A stretch of DNA of 7,812 bases, taken from positions 1-7,812 of the forward strand of contig JAUVBC010000096.1 of NCBI GenBank assembly GCA_030591405.1. Reading direction: 5' to 3'. This DNA is from Candidatus Zixiibacteriota bacterium (lineage in GTDB: Bacteria > Zixibacteria > MSB-5A5 > GN15 > PGXB01). A program made the position numbers and the translations under genes. Below, piece after piece: positions 6,581-7,812 of this stretch. Within the stretch, counting starts at the first letter, position 1. Each line of letters opens with the position of its first letter. Below the pieces are notes generated by a model that was not told the origin of the DNA, did not search any database, and saw only the letters and a list, made by a program, of their open reading frames with translations.

Positions 6581-7645
6581 TTGCTCAATTCAATTGAAGA
6601 TATGAGAAAACTGGACCCTGCCGGCATGTATGATAAAATATATCGCTTTCCGGAGCAGTTGGCCAAAGCTGCGGAAATCGGATCGAAGATACAGATAGAT
6701 ACCAATCATTTTTCAGGTTTAAAAAATATTGTTGTTGCCGGAATGGGCGGTTCCGCTATCGGTGGCGATACAGTCAGAACCTATCTGGCCGGGAAACTTG
6801 AGGTTCCATTTGTTGTCTGCCGTCACTATGCTCTCCCCGGTTTTGTTAATGAAAATACGCTGGTTGTCATCTCTTCATATTCAGGTAATACCGAAGAAAC
6901 TCTTGCGGCGCTTAACGAGGCTCTGGCGAAAAAGGCCAAAATAGTCTGCTTCAGTACCGGCGGTAAGATTGGTCAAATTGCCAAAATTAATAATCTACCA
7001 TTTATTCAGCTTCCGGACGGTTATCCTCCCCGCACTGCTTTGGGATATTCATTTGTGCCGCTTCTTTTTCTAATGGCCAAACTCGGTTTTATCGATGACG
7101 TCTCAGAAAAGATATCCACTTTAATTACCGGACTAAAAGAATTTCGCGAACTTTACGCCGCAGAAATTGAATCTGACAATAACCGGGCCAAAGCGATCGC
7201 TGAAAAGATTTACGGCAAAATCCCTATTATCTATTCCGGTCCGGAACTGACCGATACGGTTGGCACCCGGTGGAAAGGTCAGATTTGTGAAAACGCTAAA
7301 TGTCTTGCCTATAATAATCAATTTGCCGAATTCAATCATAATGAATTGGTCGGTTGGAACATCATCAAGAGCTATAAAGATAAACTTATTGTGATCTTCC
7401 TTCGCAATCGTGACGATCTTGCTCAAATCAGGGAGCGGATGTCAATTGTTAAAGATATAATTTCAAAGCAGAATGTCGAAATAGTTGAAGTTCTGGCACA
7501 AGGTAAGACCTCTCTTTTGAGAATATTCTCCCTTATTCAGATTGGTGACTTCATCTCATATTATCTTGCCATTTTAAATAAAGTCGATCCGACTCCGGTT
7601 GAGGTTATAGATTTTCTGAAAAATGAATTAGAAAGAAAAAAATAG
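6581..7645 (+). CDS. Bifunctional phosphoglucose/phosphomannose isomerase
   Basis: The enzyme interconverts glucose-6-P, mannose-6-P and fructose-6-P, feeding glycolysis and mannose-containing glycans. The 354 residues match the two-SIS-domain PGI/PMI family first studied in archaea. The first SIS domain has NIVVAGMGGSAIGGD (49-63) and the sugar-phosphate loop SSYSGNTEET (98-107). Arg151 lies in PPRTALGYS (149-157). The presumed catalytic pair is Glu237 (QICENAK) and His253 (FAEFNHNE), 16 residues apart as in the Pyrobaculum enzyme, and Lys334 lies in NKVDPTPVEV. The N-terminal MRKLDPAGMYDKI..FPEQL block is also typical. A TTG start at 6581 gives the family-like N-terminus and has GGAG 7 nt upstream. 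The gene lies 2 nt after ptsI, so it is probably cotranscribed with ptsHI. Its TAG stop is the first triplet of the 48-bp repeat that follows. Residue roles are transferred from the family. Confidence 0.93.
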   Translation: MLNSIEDMRKLDPAGMYDKIYRFPEQLAKAAEIGSKIQIDTNHFSGLKNIVVAGMGGSAIGGDTVRTYLAGKLEVPFVVCRHYALPGFVNENTLVVISSYSGNTEETLAALNEALAKKAKIVCFSTGGKIGQIAKINNLPFIQLPDGYPPRTALGYSFVPLLFLMAKLGFIDDVSEKISTLITGLKEFRELYAAEIESDNNRAKAIAEKIYGKIPIIYSGPELTDTVGTRWKGQICENAKCLAYNNQFAEFNHNELVGWNIIKSYKDKLIVIFLRNRDDLAQIRERMSIVKDIISKQNVEIVEVLAQGKTSLLRIFSLIQIGDFISYYLAILNKVDPTPVEVIDFLKNELERKK

Positions 7646-7690
7646 CCCCACAACCTCTTAATTGTTAACTATTTATATTTATTTCACACT
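7643..7690. repeat. 48-bp direct repeat, copy 1
   Basis: It begins TAGCCCCACAACC, where the TAG is also the stop of the isomerase gene, and ends TTTATTTCACACT. It matches copy 2 (7765-7812) at 46 of 48 positions, differing at unit positions 9 (C/G) and 31 (T/A). It is AT-rich, has no long dyad, and contains GTTAAC. I do not recognise the family. Confidence 0.9.
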
Positions 7691-7764
7691 AAGCAAATAC
7701 CCTCTTGCCAAAGATTCGGAAACTATTATATTATCTCGTTGTTATACAATTGGATTTTTTTAGG
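7691..7764. other. 74-bp AT-rich segment between the two repeat copies
   Basis: No gene or clear structure is visible. It ends with a run of seven T (7755-7761) preceded by only a weak 4-bp stem (TTGT/ACAA), which is too poor to call a terminator. Confidence 0.6.
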
Positions 7765-7812
7765 TAGCCCCAGAACCTCTTAATTGTTAACTATATATAT
7801 TTATTTCACACT
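7765..7812. repeat. 48-bp direct repeat, copy 2 (may continue past the window)
   Basis: It begins TAGCCCCAGAACC and runs to the last base of the window, still matching copy 1. The unit may therefore be longer than 48 bp, or there may be more copies beyond the edge. The period to copy 1 is 122 bp. Confidence 0.9.

Noticed and set aside
7735..7761. Rho-independent terminator before repeat copy 2
   Set aside because: There is a T-run, but the only stem is 4 bp of mostly A/T pairs.
7643..7812. CRISPR array
   Set aside because: Only two copies are visible, the 48-bp AT-rich unit has no palindrome, the 74-bp spacer is too long, and no cas gene is near.

Overview
The window holds a compact run of bacterial housekeeping genes. 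The base composition is moderately AT-rich by eye. The gene content is HDOD signalling protein, DHPS, membrane diadenylate cyclase, Obg, DprA, HPr with both His15 and Ser46, enzyme I, and a bifunctional phosphoglucose/phosphomannose isomerase. This fits an uncultivated, anaerobe-like bacterium of a lineage outside the well-studied Proteobacteria, such as the FCB/Zixibacteria or former deltaproteobacterial groups. The lineage is an inference from gene types and style, not something the sequence proves. Genetic code use looks standard: TAA, TAG and TGA all serve as terminal stops.

Layout. Positions 1-263 carry the N-terminal part of an HDOD-domain protein on the minus strand, cut by the window edge. 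Positions 264-662 are a divergent intergenic region without a credible gene. It contains a duplicated TATAAT-bearing motif, two GC-rich hairpin repeats of a dispersed type (one matches ATTCCC-N8-GGGAAT) and a perfect 7-bp inverted repeat just before folP. From 663 onward everything is on the plus strand: folP (broken by an in-frame TAA at 885-887), cdaA, a 109-bp gap with a candidate promoter, obg, dprA (overlapping obg by 23 bp), ptsH, ptsI and pgi/pmi. The window ends in an AT-rich intergenic stretch with two copies of a 48-bp direct repeat (46 of 48 identical, 122-bp period).

How the genes fit together. folP-cdaA is a recurring bacterial pairing (folate synthesis plus c-di-AMP synthesis). 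obg and dprA cover ribosome assembly/GTP sensing and ssDNA handling for recombination or transformation. ptsH-ptsI form the general phosphoryl-transfer arm of the PEP:sugar phosphotransferase system, with no sugar-specific enzyme II in view. The following isomerase interconverts glucose-6-P, fructose-6-P and mannose-6-P, next to the point where PTS sugars enter.

I found no convincing undescribed defence, mobile or RNA system. The best leads are the folP lesion, which falls exactly in the conserved substrate-binding GGESTRPG loop and is paired with a Pro-to-His change, the RHK variant of the cyclase RHR motif, and the uncharacterised repeats at the two ends.
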